NCBI GenBank assembly: GCA_016763095.1
Contig: JAESUK010000044.1
Span: forward strand, 1-21,665
Reading direction: 5' to 3'
Source: Alphaproteobacteria bacterium
GTDB lineage: Bacteria; Pseudomonadota; Alphaproteobacteria; Micavibrionales; Micavibrionaceae
Length of the DNA stretch: 21,665 nucleotides
Below, piece by piece: positions 1 through 7,630 of the stretch (position 1 is the stretch's first letter; each line of letters starts with the position of its first letter). A model generated the notes under the pieces. The model saw only the letters and a program-made list of their open reading frames with translations, searched no databases and was not told where the DNA came from. Position numbers and translations under genes: made by a program.

Positions 1-2
1 AC

Positions 3-656
3 GTCCTTGTAATTATACTGATCGTCGTTGCACTCATGGGGGCGCTCGCCTTCACCTTCACAAGAAACTCAGGCGGAGCAAAGCCACTTCTAACCGAAGG
101 ACAGTCTAAAATCGCCGCAAATCAGATTCTCAAATACGCGAAATCCGTTGAAAATGCAGTAAAACAACTCCAACTTATCAATCAATGTAGCGAGAGCGAA
201 ATCAGCTTTGAAAATACAACTGTTTCTGGATACACAAATGCAACCGCACCATCAGACAACTCATGTCATGTATTTGATATAAACGGTGGAGGACTTGCAT
301 ATCAAACTTTCGAAAAATTTACACCCTATGTAGCCTTTTCAAAAGGAAATAACATTTCAGGGACAGGAAATGACGATATCGTTTTTCATCTTATTGACAT
401 AGATAAAACGCTCTGCAAGACATTAAATGATACAGTTAACGGCCCTACTCAAGGAAACGGAAATGTCTATACAGAAACAGGGTCACAAAGAAATCTAAAA
501 TTTAATGGGTTTTACCCAACGGCTTGGACATATAATTTATCTGGTTTTACAGGAACATTACCCAGTAAGTTTTGCATAATACAGAGATGCTATGCATCAT
601 CTCCTTGCCCAAATCAAAACATGTATAGCTTCACTTATCAAATTCATGAAAGATAA
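3..656 (+). CDS. Membrane-anchored pseudopilin-like protein, 5' end cut by the window edge
   Basis: The reading frame is already open at base 3, so the ATG at 36 is probably internal and the true start lies outside the window. The first visible residues form one strongly hydrophobic segment (VLVIILIVVALMGALAFTF) followed by a polar, probably exported domain of about 190 residues rich in Asn, Thr, Ser and Gly. Cysteines occur as a spaced set, with a cluster near the C-terminus (CIIQRC then CP), which would suit disulfides in an oxidising compartment. One N-terminal helix followed by a helix-rich stretch and a polar domain resembles type IV pilins and pseudopilins, but the leader peptide and cleavage site are not in view. 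A simple signal-anchored surface protein is equally possible. The stop lies 2 bases before the MscS gene start, so the two are probably co-transcribed. Confidence 0.6.
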   Translation, partial: VLVIILIVVALMGALAFTFTRNSGGAKPLLTEGQSKIAANQILKYAKSVENAVKQLQLINQCSESEISFENTTVSGYTNATAPSDNSCHVFDINGGGLAYQTFEKFTPYVAFSKGNNISGTGNDDIVFHLIDIDKTLCKTLNDTVNGPTQGNGNVYTETGSQRNLKFNGFYPTAWTYNLSGFTGTLPSKFCIIQRCYASSPCPNQNMYSFTYQIHER

Positions 657-658
657 AA

Positions 659-1825
659 ATGACAGAACACCTCAAAACTATCACTGACATATGGCCTCTA
701 GTAAAAGACGTTTGGAATAACGGATTCTTAGGCGTTGATATTGGACAAATTGTCATCGCACTTTTAATTTTTATGGGCTTCCTCATCATTCGCGGGATTT
801 TCAGTCGTTATATCATTGAACGTCTGCACAAATGGACAGAAAAAACGAAAACGGACATCGACAACAAAATTATTGAGGCGATTAAACCACCGCTAAAGTT
901 TATTCCAATCATCTTGGGTGCTTACTTTTCTCTTCAATATGCAGGGCTTGATGAACAACTGGGCGATGGTTTCCACCGCATCATTAAATCAATGATTGCC
1001 TTTACCTTATTCTGGGCGCTTTTCCGCTCAATTCACCCCCTGAGCAACAGCATTAAATCCCTCAATGATTTGCTCACACCAATCATGGTGCAATGGATTT
1101 TCAAAATCATGAAATCCCTGACAGTCTTTATTGGCGCCGCCATTATCCTTGAAATATGGGGTATCCAAGTTGGACCAATGCTCGCGGGGCTTGGATTGTT
1201 CGGAGCAGCCGTTGCTCTTGGCGCACAAGATCTCTTCAAAAACCTTATTGGTGGCATGACCATCATTGCCGAGCATCGCTTCTTAAATGGCGATTGGATC
1301 AAAGTTGACGGCGTGGTTGAGGGCGTGGTTGAAGATATTGGATTGCGTTCAACGCGCATAAGACGTTTTGATAAAGCCCCTGTTCACGTTCCAAATGCAC
1401 AGCTATCAGATGCTGCTGTAATCAATTTCTCACGCATGACCAACCGCCGTATTTACTGGAAACTGGGGTTAACCTATTCAAGCTCAATTGATCAGCTTCA
1501 AATTGTACGCGATGGCATCACAACATATCTATATGAAAGCAAAGAATTCGAAACGTCGAGTAAAGTAACAACTCTCGTTCATATCGACAGCTTTAACGAT
1601 AGTTCCATTGATTTGATGGTTTACTGCTTTACAAAAACAACCGACTGGAAAAAATGGCTGGAGATTAAAGAAGGGTTTGCCTTCTTCATCAAAGACCTTG
1701 TTGAAGAAAAAGCAGGTACAAGCTTTGCCTTCCCAAGTCAGTCTATTTATCTGGAAACATTACCTGCCGATCGCCCAGAGGTTTTTGTTCCTCCACAAAA
1801 GAAAACAGCCAAAGCCAAGAAATAA
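659..1825 (+). CDS. MscS-family small-conductance mechanosensitive ion channel
   Basis: The 388-residue protein opens with several membrane segments (roughly residues 25-45, 75-95, 105-125 and 150-170). It continues into the Gly/Ala-rich pore helix (GLGLFGAAVALGAQDL, about residues 176-192) that is the signature of MscS TM3. The beta domain follows with GDWIKVDG and then EDIGLRSTRIR, which match the conserved MscS cytoplasmic core, and the VPNAQLSD strand. The C-terminal part ends in a Lys-rich tail. Known role of the family: inner-membrane channels that open under membrane tension and release osmolytes on hypo-osmotic shock. With about four to five membrane spans it looks more like the medium-size YnaI-type members than minimal MscS; that subtype is inference. 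It starts 2 bases after the upstream stop. No strong Shine-Dalgarno is seen, which may mean coupled translation. Confidence 0.93.
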   Translation: MTEHLKTITDIWPLVKDVWNNGFLGVDIGQIVIALLIFMGFLIIRGIFSRYIIERLHKWTEKTKTDIDNKIIEAIKPPLKFIPIILGAYFSLQYAGLDEQLGDGFHRIIKSMIAFTLFWALFRSIHPLSNSIKSLNDLLTPIMVQWIFKIMKSLTVFIGAAIILEIWGIQVGPMLAGLGLFGAAVALGAQDLFKNLIGGMTIIAEHRFLNGDWIKVDGVVEGVVEDIGLRSTRIRRFDKAPVHVPNAQLSDAAVINFSRMTNRRIYWKLGLTYSSSIDQLQIVRDGITTYLYESKEFETSSKVTTLVHIDSFNDSSIDLMVYCFTKTTDWKKWLEIKEGFAFFIKDLVEEKAGTSFAFPSQSIYLETLPADRPEVFVPPQKKTAKAKK

Positions 1826-1884
1826 CACGGGATAGCCCTGCGCATCGTATATGACATGAGCTCGCTTCATGCTAAAAACCATAT

Positions 1885-4641
1885 ATGAGCACAGATGTCG
1901 GCACACAATCTGATCAACAGACTCCACATATCAGACTCCCCGAGGTTTCTGTATGCACACTCGCACCTAAAAAAGCCTATATCTTCACAACGGATGGAGA
2001 GGTCAAAACCTTGCCCCACGGGCAAGCTGGCGTATTTCTAAATCAAAAGCCTGTGTTGCTCTGTCACACGCCCTATACAACATCAAAGCTCCGCGCAAAC
2101 CTTATCGCCTTTGATATCCTTGATCTCTATTTGTTTATACACCCGACAAAATTTTGTGTTCCGACCCCCTTCGGCGTTGCAAAGGCGTTACAGCTTGATA
2201 TTCCAGACGAACCAGAAGATGTGCCGATCCTACTCATAGACGCGGCACAAGCACTTCTAAAAGATTTCCAAGACATGCCCCCGAAACGTCAAGAAAAAAT
2301 GCTTGAAATTGCCTCTATCATGGGCATGCAGGGCAAAGGCTGGGCATGGACACCGTATTTATTCGATGCACTTGGGCAAACATACGACACACAATCTACA
2401 CTCCATAGCCGTGTCGCATTGAATGTTTGGAAAGACATACCTGAATGGTCTGAAAGCGCACCGCCCCCGCCCCCATCTCATCATGGCTTGACCGAGGAAG
2501 AGACAACAACCGCACTTAAAGATATTCTAGGACACGATCACACAAGCGAAGACCGCCCTCAGCAATTGGACTATACCAATGCAATTCGCCAAATTTTTGA
2601 ACCAAAAGAAGAAATCGACGAGCCACATATTTTAATGGCAGAGGCGGGAACAGGAACAGGGAAAACCCTTGGCTATCTCACACCTTCTACACTTTGGGCA
2701 AAGAAAAACGATGGAGCGGTTTGGATTTCAACCTTCACCAAGAACCTTCAGCAACAAATAGACCAAGAACTTTCGCGCATTTATGAAGATGATGAAGTCA
2801 AAGATAAGAAAGTCGCCATTCGTAAAGGGCGCGAGAACTATCTCTGCATCCTTAACTATGAAGAGGCTTCTGCCAGCGCCCATTTATCCCGCACGCCCTC
2901 TCACCCAATAACATTGGGACTTATGGCGCGGTGGATCATGGAGACCCGCACAGGCGACTTTACGGGCACAGACTTCCCAAGCTGGATACAAAGCCTACAT
3001 GGCTATGCCAACACAACGGGGTTGAGCGACAAACGTGGAGAATGTCTCTATTCCGCCTGCGATCATTATTCACACTGCTTCCGTGAAATCAGCGTTCGTA
3101 ATGCCGTAAATGCAGATATCATCATCACAAACCATGCCCTTGTAATGATTCAAACAGCCCATCAAGATCAGAACCTTCCAACCCGCACAATCTTTGATGA
3201 AGGACATCATTTGTTTTCTGCGGCAGACAGCGCATTCGCAGCCCACCTAACCGCACGAGAAACCTACGAGCTTCGCCGTTGGATTCTGGGACACGAAGAC
3301 ACTCGAAAAAAGCGCGCACGTGGCTTAAAAAAACGCTTTGAAGATTTAGCAACTGACAATGCCGAAATTGAAAAGTCTTTGATCTCCCTTTTACATCATG
3401 CCAAAACATTACCAACCGATGGCTGGACTCGTCGTCTCGCAGACGGTTTGCCAACAGGTCCAACAGAAACCTTTCTCTCCGCTATCTTGGCACAAGTCCG
3501 CGCACGCACAGATAGTCAGAACAACTATTTTGCACAAGAAACCGAAGTTTTTCCTCTCACTGAGCGCGTGGAAGAAACTATTCCTCCTTTGATCAAAGCC
3601 CTGCAAGACATCAAAAAACCAATGGTACAACTCGCCAATTCAATGCAAAAAATGCTTGAAAATGATGAAGGCGATTTGGAGGCCGATATGCGTCGCCGCA
3701 TCGACAGCCTCTCCCAAAGCATTGAACGTCGTACCCGCACAGAACTCCAACCATGGATAGATATGCTCAACGCTTTATTGATTGGAGAATCTCCCTCACA
3801 ATTTGTGGATTGGATGGAGATTGAAAAAAATGATGGTCGCCCCATTGATCTAGGTTTATATCGTCACTGGTTCGATCCGATGAAACCATTTGCCACATCC
3901 ATCTTGCCCAGCACTCATGGAATGGCTGTCACCTCGGCAACACTTAAAGATCGCGGTGAGGACGGCTGGAAAAGTGCCCAGATGCTTACGGGTGCAAACT
4001 ACCTTTCAACCAAACCTCTACAATTTGAAACAGAAAGCCCTTTTGATTATAAGACCCAGTCAAAAGTGCTCATCATTAACGATGTAAACAAAAACAACCG
4101 TGCCCAAGTATCCGCCGCCTACCTTGCTTTATTTAAGGAAAGCAAAGGCGGGGGCTTAGGTATTTTCACCGCCATCAACCGCCTAAAATCCGTCTATGAA
4201 GATATCTCTGGAAAACTTGCCGACAAAGATATTCCACTCTATGCACAACACATTGATAAAATGGACACAGGCACTTTAACGGATATTTTTAGGGAAGAAG
4301 AAAAATCCTGCCTGCTTGGAACCGATGCATTAAGAGACGGTATAGATGTACCAGGAAAATCGCTCAAGCTCATGATTTTCGACCGTGTCCCATGGCCACG
4401 CCCAAACATTCTCCATAAAGCCCGCAGAAAGACCTTTGGAGAAAAATCATATGATGAAATGCTCACACGTATGAAACTACAACAAGCTTTCGGCAGACTG
4501 ATCCGCAAGCAAGATGACAAAGGTATATTCATCATCTTGGATGCCGCAACGCCAACAAAACTCCTCACCGCTTTTCCAAAAGACATTGAGGTTGAACGCA
4601 TAGGGCTAAAAGAAGCGCTCAAAATAGTGAGAAAGATATGA
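1885..4641 (+). CDS. DinG/XPD-like ATP-dependent iron-sulfur DNA helicase
   Basis: This 918-residue superfamily 2 helicase has Walker A AEAGTGTGKT at 252-261 and a DEGH box at 438-441 (the family norm is DEAH). Motif VI is QAFGRLIRK from about 867. Between motifs I and II sit four cysteines, at 321, 387, 392 and 398, placed as the [4Fe-4S] cluster ligands of DinG/XPD helicases. The family unwinds DNA 5' to 3' and handles damaged or structured substrates such as R-loops; the substrate here is inferred. About 240 residues precede the helicase core. They contain a conserved-looking block (FDILDLYLFIHPTKF, about 76-90) and a Pro-rich linker (SAPPPPPSHH, 191-200). The start ATG lacks an obvious ribosome binding site. 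The 3' end overlaps pabB by 4 bases (ATGA), indicating translational coupling. Confidence 0.92.
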   Translation: MSTDVGTQSDQQTPHIRLPEVSVCTLAPKKAYIFTTDGEVKTLPHGQAGVFLNQKPVLLCHTPYTTSKLRANLIAFDILDLYLFIHPTKFCVPTPFGVAKALQLDIPDEPEDVPILLIDAAQALLKDFQDMPPKRQEKMLEIASIMGMQGKGWAWTPYLFDALGQTYDTQSTLHSRVALNVWKDIPEWSESAPPPPPSHHGLTEEETTTALKDILGHDHTSEDRPQQLDYTNAIRQIFEPKEEIDEPHILMAEAGTGTGKTLGYLTPSTLWAKKNDGAVWISTFTKNLQQQIDQELSRIYEDDEVKDKKVAIRKGRENYLCILNYEEASASAHLSRTPSHPITLGLMARWIMETRTGDFTGTDFPSWIQSLHGYANTTGLSDKRGECLYSACDHYSHCFREISVRNAVNADIIITNHALVMIQTAHQDQNLPTRTIFDEGHHLFSAADSAFAAHLTARETYELRRWILGHEDTRKKRARGLKKRFEDLATDNAEIEKSLISLLHHAKTLPTDGWTRRLADGLPTGPTETFLSAILAQVRARTDSQNNYFAQETEVFPLTERVEETIPPLIKALQDIKKPMVQLANSMQKMLENDEGDLEADMRRRIDSLSQSIERRTRTELQPWIDMLNALLIGESPSQFVDWMEIEKNDGRPIDLGLYRHWFDPMKPFATSILPSTHGMAVTSATLKDRGEDGWKSAQMLTGANYLSTKPLQFETESPFDYKTQSKVLIINDVNKNNRAQVSAAYLALFKESKGGGLGIFTAINRLKSVYEDISGKLADKDIPLYAQHIDKMDTGTLTDIFREEEKSCLLGTDALRDGIDVPGKSLKLMIFDRVPWPRPNILHKARRKTFGEKSYDEMLTRMKLQQAFGRLIRKQDDKGIFIILDAATPTKLLTAFPKDIEVERIGLKEALKIVRKI

Positions 4642-5954
4642 AAACTGCACGCTATCCAATACCTTACATCGAACCACATCTCGTTTTTGCTCATTTCGCC
4701 AAGGATGCATATGCCCTCTTCCTTGACCATTCCAAGCCCTCGGACGAAGAAAATATAAGCATCATCGCCTTTGATCCCATTGAAACCTATACGTTTAAGG
4801 CAGAGCATCCAACCAACGCACCTATTGAAAAACTTCAAAACCTCCTCAATAAATACACCCCTGAAAAAATATGTAATGCCACTCACTTTACGAGCGGGCT
4901 TGCGGGGTTATTCAGCTATGACCTTGGGCGCACAACCGAACAACTTCCCAGCTCCGCCAAAGATGAACTTAATTTGCCTGACATCGTGGTGGGCATATAC
5001 CTAAAAACCATCGCCTTTAATCAAACCACAAAAGAAGCGTATCTCTACATCACATCAAACAGCATGGCAGACGCAAAGCAAGAGCATATAAAAATCCTTA
5101 CGCGCCTTAAAGACACCGCACCATCCACATACAAACCAATATCCCTCAATTGGATTCCTGACAAAGACAAAGACGCTTATAAAGCCTCCATAGCCAAGGT
5201 CATAGACTACATCCATCAAGGAGATATCTTTCAGGCGTGCATCGCACAAAGGTTTACGGCAAAACTTCCCTGTGATTTTGACAGCTATGCACATTACCAA
5301 CATTTGCGCTCCATAAGCCCCGCCCCCTTTTCATGTTACATGAACACAGGCGGCGCAATCATTTCTAGCAATTCCCCTGAGCGCTTTCTAAAGCTTGATC
5401 CAAAAGGTCACGTAGAAACCTGCCCCATCAAAGGAACAGCTCCCATTGATACCGATCCCCAAGACCTTCTTTCCAGCGAGAAAGATCGTGCAGAAAACAC
5501 CATGATTGTTGATCTAATGCGCAACGATCTATCCCGCACCTGTGAACCACACTCAATTGATGTCCCTGAACTCTGTGCCCTTAAAAGCTTTGCCAACGTG
5601 CATCATCTTATCTCCAAAGTCACAGCCACACTAAAAAAGGGAAATACACCCCTAGATCTGCTTCGTACCTGCTTCCCTGGGGGCTCAATTTCTGGCGCAC
5701 CTAAAATTCGTGCTATGGAGATAATTGATGAAATAGAACCAGTGCGCAGAAACGCATACTGTGGATCAATTGGCTATATTGGGTTTAATGGGCAAATGGA
5801 CATGAATATCTTGATCCGAACCTTGATATTTAAAGGGGACACAGCACACCTCTATTCTGGCGGTGGAATCGTAGCAGACTCAACGCCTGAACAAGAGTAT
5901 CAAGAGACCTTGTCAAAAGCCCAAAAACTCTTCGAAAGCCTAAATGTTGCATAA
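4638..5954 (+). CDS. pabB: Aminodeoxychorismate synthase component I (PabB)
   Basis: The 438-residue protein is a chorismate-binding enzyme of the TrpE/PabB family. The catalytic core covers roughly residues 175-435. It contains IHQGDIFQA, SSNSPERF, PIKGT, the DRAENTMIVDLMRNDLSR block, PGGSISGAPK and the final YSGGGIVADS segment. The PIKGT motif places Lys265 where PabB enzymes carry the reactive lysine that attacks chorismate C2, while anthranilate synthase TrpE has PIAGT there. This is the main reason to call PabB. With PabA it converts chorismate plus ammonia from glutamine to 4-amino-4-deoxychorismate, the first committed step toward p-aminobenzoate and folate. The ATG overlaps the helicase stop by 4 bases. 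pabA follows after one small ORF and pabC after that, which supports the assignment. Confidence 0.95.
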   Translation: MKTARYPIPYIEPHLVFAHFAKDAYALFLDHSKPSDEENISIIAFDPIETYTFKAEHPTNAPIEKLQNLLNKYTPEKICNATHFTSGLAGLFSYDLGRTTEQLPSSAKDELNLPDIVVGIYLKTIAFNQTTKEAYLYITSNSMADAKQEHIKILTRLKDTAPSTYKPISLNWIPDKDKDAYKASIAKVIDYIHQGDIFQACIAQRFTAKLPCDFDSYAHYQHLRSISPAPFSCYMNTGGAIISSNSPERFLKLDPKGHVETCPIKGTAPIDTDPQDLLSSEKDRAENTMIVDLMRNDLSRTCEPHSIDVPELCALKSFANVHHLISKVTATLKKGNTPLDLLRTCFPGGSISGAPKIRAMEIIDEIEPVRRNAYCGSIGYIGFNGQMDMNILIRTLIFKGDTAHLYSGGGIVADSTPEQEYQETLSKAQKLFESLNVA

Positions 5955-5973
5955 AAACTATAACTAGTATAAT
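5947..5973 (+). promoter_or_regulatory. Possible sigma70-type promoter ahead of the 98-residue ORF and pabA
   Basis: A perfect TATAAT occurs at 5968-5973, with a TTGCAT (5947-5952) upstream that overlaps the pabB stop region. The spacer is only 15 bases, shorter than the usual 16 to 18, so the -35 match is weak. It lies in the single gap (58 bases) that breaks the otherwise overlapping pab genes, where an internal promoter would let the small ORF, pabA and pabC be expressed apart from pabB. This is a pattern match only. Confidence 0.3.
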
Positions 5974-5997
5974 ATCCGATCACATCAATGTTATGAC

Positions 5998-6003
5998 AAA
6001 GGA
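5998..6003 (+). promoter_or_regulatory. Ribosome binding site of the 98-residue ORF
   Basis: AAAGGA lies 9 bases before the ATG at 6013. It is one of the clearer Shine-Dalgarno sequences on the plus strand here and supports the small ORF being a translated gene. Confidence 0.55.
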
Positions 6004-6012
6004 ATATTTGGT

Positions 6013-6309
6013 ATGAATATTGGAAAAAACGCACTAAAAATCACGGGCACTTTCTTACAAAAGGTCTTCTTAGAAGACCCAGAGATAACGCAGAAAAAGG
6101 CAGATGAACTCGAAGCAACAGTAACAAGCATTGTAAACCTGCGTACACCAGGGCTAGATACAGACTCAGGCGCATTCAATAAGAGCATCGACAACGTTAT
6201 GAATGAAATACACAATATGAGCCAAGGGAAGCACAGATACTTCCTGCTCAGTGCACAAGAATTACTGAATGCAGAACAACCAAAACAAATAAGAACACTT
6301 ACTGCATGA
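6013..6309 (+). CDS. Conserved-position small protein of unknown function inside the pab operon
   Basis: I do not recognise this 98-residue protein. It has no membrane segment, signal peptide or cysteine. Residues 1-65 look mostly helical and charged, with a short amphipathic start (ALKITGTFLQKVFL). The centre has a Gly/Pro/Asp-rich turn (TPGLDTDSG), and a second helical region follows (FNKSIDNVMNEIHNM). Three things support it as a real gene: a Shine-Dalgarno at good spacing, a 4-base ATGA overlap of its stop with the pabA start at 6306, and its place between pabB and pabA. The context suggests either a small partner of aminodeoxychorismate synthase or an unrelated passenger translated to couple pabA expression. 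Neither is shown by sequence. Confidence 0.75.
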   Translation: MNIGKNALKITGTFLQKVFLEDPEITQKKADELEATVTSIVNLRTPGLDTDSGAFNKSIDNVMNEIHNMSQGKHRYFLLSAQELLNAEQPKQIRTLTA

Positions 6310-6893
6310 TCTTAATTGTCGATCACTACGACTCATTTGTTCATAACTTAGCGCGCTATTTTGAAAAACTTGGGTACGATACCACAACGGTTCGATGCGA
6401 TGAACTCGCGTCAACAAACATCACGCACACACCTCCAGAGGCTATTGTCCTCTCCCCTGGTCCACGCGCACCGTCTGACACACCCCAAACAATTGACCTT
6501 ATCAAGAAAGCCTATCAAACAATTCCTATCCTTGGGGTCTGCTTAGGACATCAATGCATTGCCGAAGCCTTTGGTGGAAAAACGATCAAAGCAAATGTTC
6601 CAATGCACGGCAAAGAAAGTGCTATTCATCACAACGATGACCCACTTTTTGAAGACACGCCATCCTCCTTCCCAGCAGGACGCTATCATTCCTTAATTGC
6701 TGATATATCAGACAGTAATGACCTCACCTCCATAGCCCACAGCGATGATGACACATTGATGGGGTTTAAGCATAAAAACTATCCAACCTATGGACTTCAA
6801 TTTCATCCTGAGTCTATTCTCACAGATCAAGGACTAACGCTCCTTAAAAACTTCATGGGGATTGCACAGCAATGGAACAAAAAATCTGGCTAA
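6306..6893 (+). CDS. pabA: Aminodeoxychorismate synthase glutamine amidotransferase subunit (PabA)
   Basis: This is a class I (triad) glutamine amidotransferase of 195 residues, the usual length for stand-alone PabA/TrpG proteins. It opens with MILIVDHYDSFVHNLARYF, continues with the LSPGPRAP oxyanion strand, carries the nucleophile Cys79 in GVCLGHQ, and ends with the His167/Glu169 pair in QFHPES. It releases ammonia from glutamine and passes it to PabB. TrpG proteins have the same fold and some bacteria share one subunit for both pathways, so a dual role is possible. The neighbouring pabB and pabC favour PabA. The start overlaps the stop of the 98-residue ORF by 4 bases, and the 3' end overlaps pabC by 22 bases. 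Confidence 0.93.
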   Translation: MILIVDHYDSFVHNLARYFEKLGYDTTTVRCDELASTNITHTPPEAIVLSPGPRAPSDTPQTIDLIKKAYQTIPILGVCLGHQCIAEAFGGKTIKANVPMHGKESAIHHNDDPLFEDTPSSFPAGRYHSLIADISDSNDLTSIAHSDDDTLMGFKHKNYPTYGLQFHPESILTDQGLTLLKNFMGIAQQWNKKSG

Positions 6894-7630
6894 ACGAACA
6901 GCTTGTGACCGCGGATGAACCACACATTCATCATTACGACAGCGGTTTTACCACAGGCATTGGCATCTTCGACAGCCTCCTATGCCATGAAGGCACTCCC
7001 CAACATGGACAAGACCATCTCGCACGCATTCACCATGACTGCGAAATCGTACTCCGCGCCTCTATTCCTAGTTTAAACTATGAGAAGTTTTTGGACATCA
7101 TTCAAACACTTCTAAAGCACAACAACCTAGAAACTGGCTATGCACGTATCAGAACAACAGTAACAGGCGGGAAAGTCACACATCCACTCGCACCTGTAGA
7201 GCACCCAAACATTCTAATTTCCGCAGGAACAACACCTGCGCCTGATGAACTTCCCGATGTAACAGCTGTTATCATCACCGATTACCCGCGTATCGCGGGC
7301 TGTGCCCTCGAAAACTGTAAGCGTTTGGATTACTCACGCGCCTATGCCGCACGCATGGATGCAATAAACCACGGCGTAACCGAAGCGATCCTCACCAACA
7401 CAAATGGTGACATCGCCTGTGGTGCAACAAGTAATATTTTCATTGAGGAAGACGGGACATTATTTACACCGCCACTTTCTGACGGTGTTCTCGCAGGTGT
7501 CACGCGTAAAAACTTAATGCTTGAACGCAACATAAAAGAAGAAAGCATCTCAATCGCACGCCTAAAAAACGCAGATAAAATATATATCTCAAACAGCTTC
7601 TTCGGTTTGAAACTTATTCAACTTCTGTAA
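6872..7630 (+). CDS. pabC: Aminodeoxychorismate lyase (PabC), class IV PLP enzyme
   Basis: The 252-residue fold-type IV PLP protein fits PabC. The PLP lysine is Lys150 in the segment ENCKRLDYSRAYAA, and the EAILTNTNGDIACGATSNIF block supplies the conserved Glu and cofactor-binding loop. The N-terminal DSGFTTGIGIFDSL and the late GVLAGVTRKNLM segments are also typical. D-amino-acid and branched-chain aminotransferases share this fold, so the call rests partly on the operon. With pabB and pabA directly upstream, loss of pyruvate from 4-amino-4-deoxychorismate to give p-aminobenzoate is the likely reaction. The gene overlaps pabA by 22 bases and runs into the convergent dehydrogenase gene with a 17-base tail-to-tail overlap, leaving no room for a conventional terminator. 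Confidence 0.88.
   Translation: MEQKIWLNEQLVTADEPHIHHYDSGFTTGIGIFDSLLCHEGTPQHGQDHLARIHHDCEIVLRASIPSLNYEKFLDIIQTLLKHNNLETGYARIRTTVTGGKVTHPLAPVEHPNILISAGTTPAPDELPDVTAVIITDYPRIAGCALENCKRLDYSRAYAARMDAINHGVTEAILTNTNGDIACGATSNIFIEEDGTLFTPPLSDGVLAGVTRKNLMLERNIKEESISIARLKNADKIYISNSFFGLKLIQLL

Noticed and set aside
1310..1333. Tandem 12-base repeat with one mismatch (GGCGTGGTTGAG/A)
   Set aside because: It encodes GVVEGVVE in the conserved MscS beta domain, where family members have similar residues; probably protein-driven.
4239..4886. 215-codon open frame on the minus strand
   Set aside because: It is antisense to the helicase C-terminus and pabB, both with clear conserved motifs; its translation has no recognisable pattern.
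4638..6893. TrpE/TrpG anthranilate synthase as the identity of the chorismate enzymes
   Set aside because: The large subunit has PIKGT, with the PabB lysine, instead of PIAGT, and pabC follows in the same operon.
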